Origin: Bdellovibrio bacteriovorus
Lineage (GTDB): Bacteria; Bdellovibrionota; Bdellovibrionia; Bdellovibrionales; Bdellovibrionaceae
DNA: 64,000 bases
Reading direction: 5' to 3'
NCBI RefSeq assembly: GCF_025558485.1
Contig: NZ_CP102930.1
Location: 1,674,001 to 1,738,000, forward strand
The notes beneath the pieces are model-generated. The model was not told where the DNA came from and did not search any database. It worked only from the letters and a program-made list of their open reading frames with translations. Made by a program: the position numbers and the translations under genes. Shown one piece after another: positions 63,827 to 64,000 of this stretch. Each line of letters starts with the position of its first letter. Position 1 is the stretch's first letter.

Positions 63827-64000
63827 TTATTTTTGGCTGACGCGCTCTACGTACTCACCTGTGGAGGTGTCAATACGAAGAACATCACCTTCGCTGATGT
63901 GCAAAGGCACGCCAACAACAAGGCCGGTTTCCATGGTTGCAGGCTTGGTTGCACCTGTCACACGGTCCCCTTTGATTCCTGGGTCTGTTTGAGCCACAGT
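63827..64000 (-). CDS. efp: Elongation factor P, C-terminal part
   Basis: The last 57 residues of EF-P on the minus strand, cut off by the window edge. '[18 protein letters not shown]' and '[17 protein letters not shown]' form the third OB-like domain. EF-P relieves ribosomes stalled at polyproline stretches. The N-terminal Lys/Arg modification site lies outside the window. Confidence 0.94.
   Translation of the reverse strand, partial: TVAQTDPGIKGDRVTGATKPATMETGLVVGVPLHISEGDVLRIDTSTGEYVERVSQK

Noticed and set aside
1..64000. CRISPR arrays, tRNA or rRNA genes, insertion sequences
   Set aside because: I saw no regular spaced repeats, tRNA-like cloverleaf with T-loop motif, ribosomal RNA sequence or transposase-like protein.

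Overview
The window looks like chromosomal DNA of a Bdellovibrio-like predatory bacterium (Bdellovibrionota). GC appears near 50%. It carries many exported proteases, lipoproteins and outer-membrane barrels, a chemotaxis receptor, PilZ-domain proteins and few signs of recent mobility. The organism call is an inference from gene content and style; no marker gene such as rRNA is present. I saw no tRNA, rRNA, CRISPR array or insertion sequence.

Layout. 0-6.3 kb: the 3' end of an RCC1-repeat gene, a small Cys-rich secreted protein, a YeiH-type transporter, a DUF502/conserved-protein operon and a large subtilisin-like protease that ends in a membrane segment plus a PilZ domain. 6.3-14.5 kb: mgtE, an operon of a 2OG-Fe(II) oxygenase with two half ABC exporters resembling the two halves of an ABCC/MRP transporter, and a Tat-exported amine oxidase. 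14.5-20.4 kb: exported proteins including a BPI/TULIP-like protein, a trypsin-like lipoprotein, a BNR-repeat protein and an outer-membrane barrel. 20.8-29.6 kb: a locus of exported c-type haem proteins, three lipoproteins with an odd FQNC motif, a DUF1501-like Tat protein, a YceI protein and two barrels. 29.6-34.2 kb: a PilZ gene split by two frameshifts, folE, pepN and a VOC protein.

34-41.7 kb: an S9 peptidase, ahpF and ahpC with a divergent oxyR (peroxide defence), a truncated haemoglobin and a small hydrolase. 41.8-53.3 kb: a short-type citrate/2-methylcitrate synthase, a possible secreted kinase-like protein, a metallophosphoesterase, lplA, sugE/gdx preceded by a guanidine-III-type riboswitch, a chemotaxis receptor, and prpB and prpD, which with the synthase could form a methylcitrate cycle. 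prpD carries an exact in-frame 54-bp tandem duplication. 53.4-64 kb: an acyl-ACP thioesterase operon, an XRE regulator, and an envelope-biogenesis operon (TPR protein, tamB, tamA-like) downstream of efp.

The strongest items for follow-up are the guanidine-III-like riboswitch, the duplicated prpD segment, the protease-PilZ fusion, the FQNC lipoprotein/cytochrome locus, a recurrent GTCTCAC palindrome, the BPI-like protein, and two large inverted-repeat elements between prpD and prpB.
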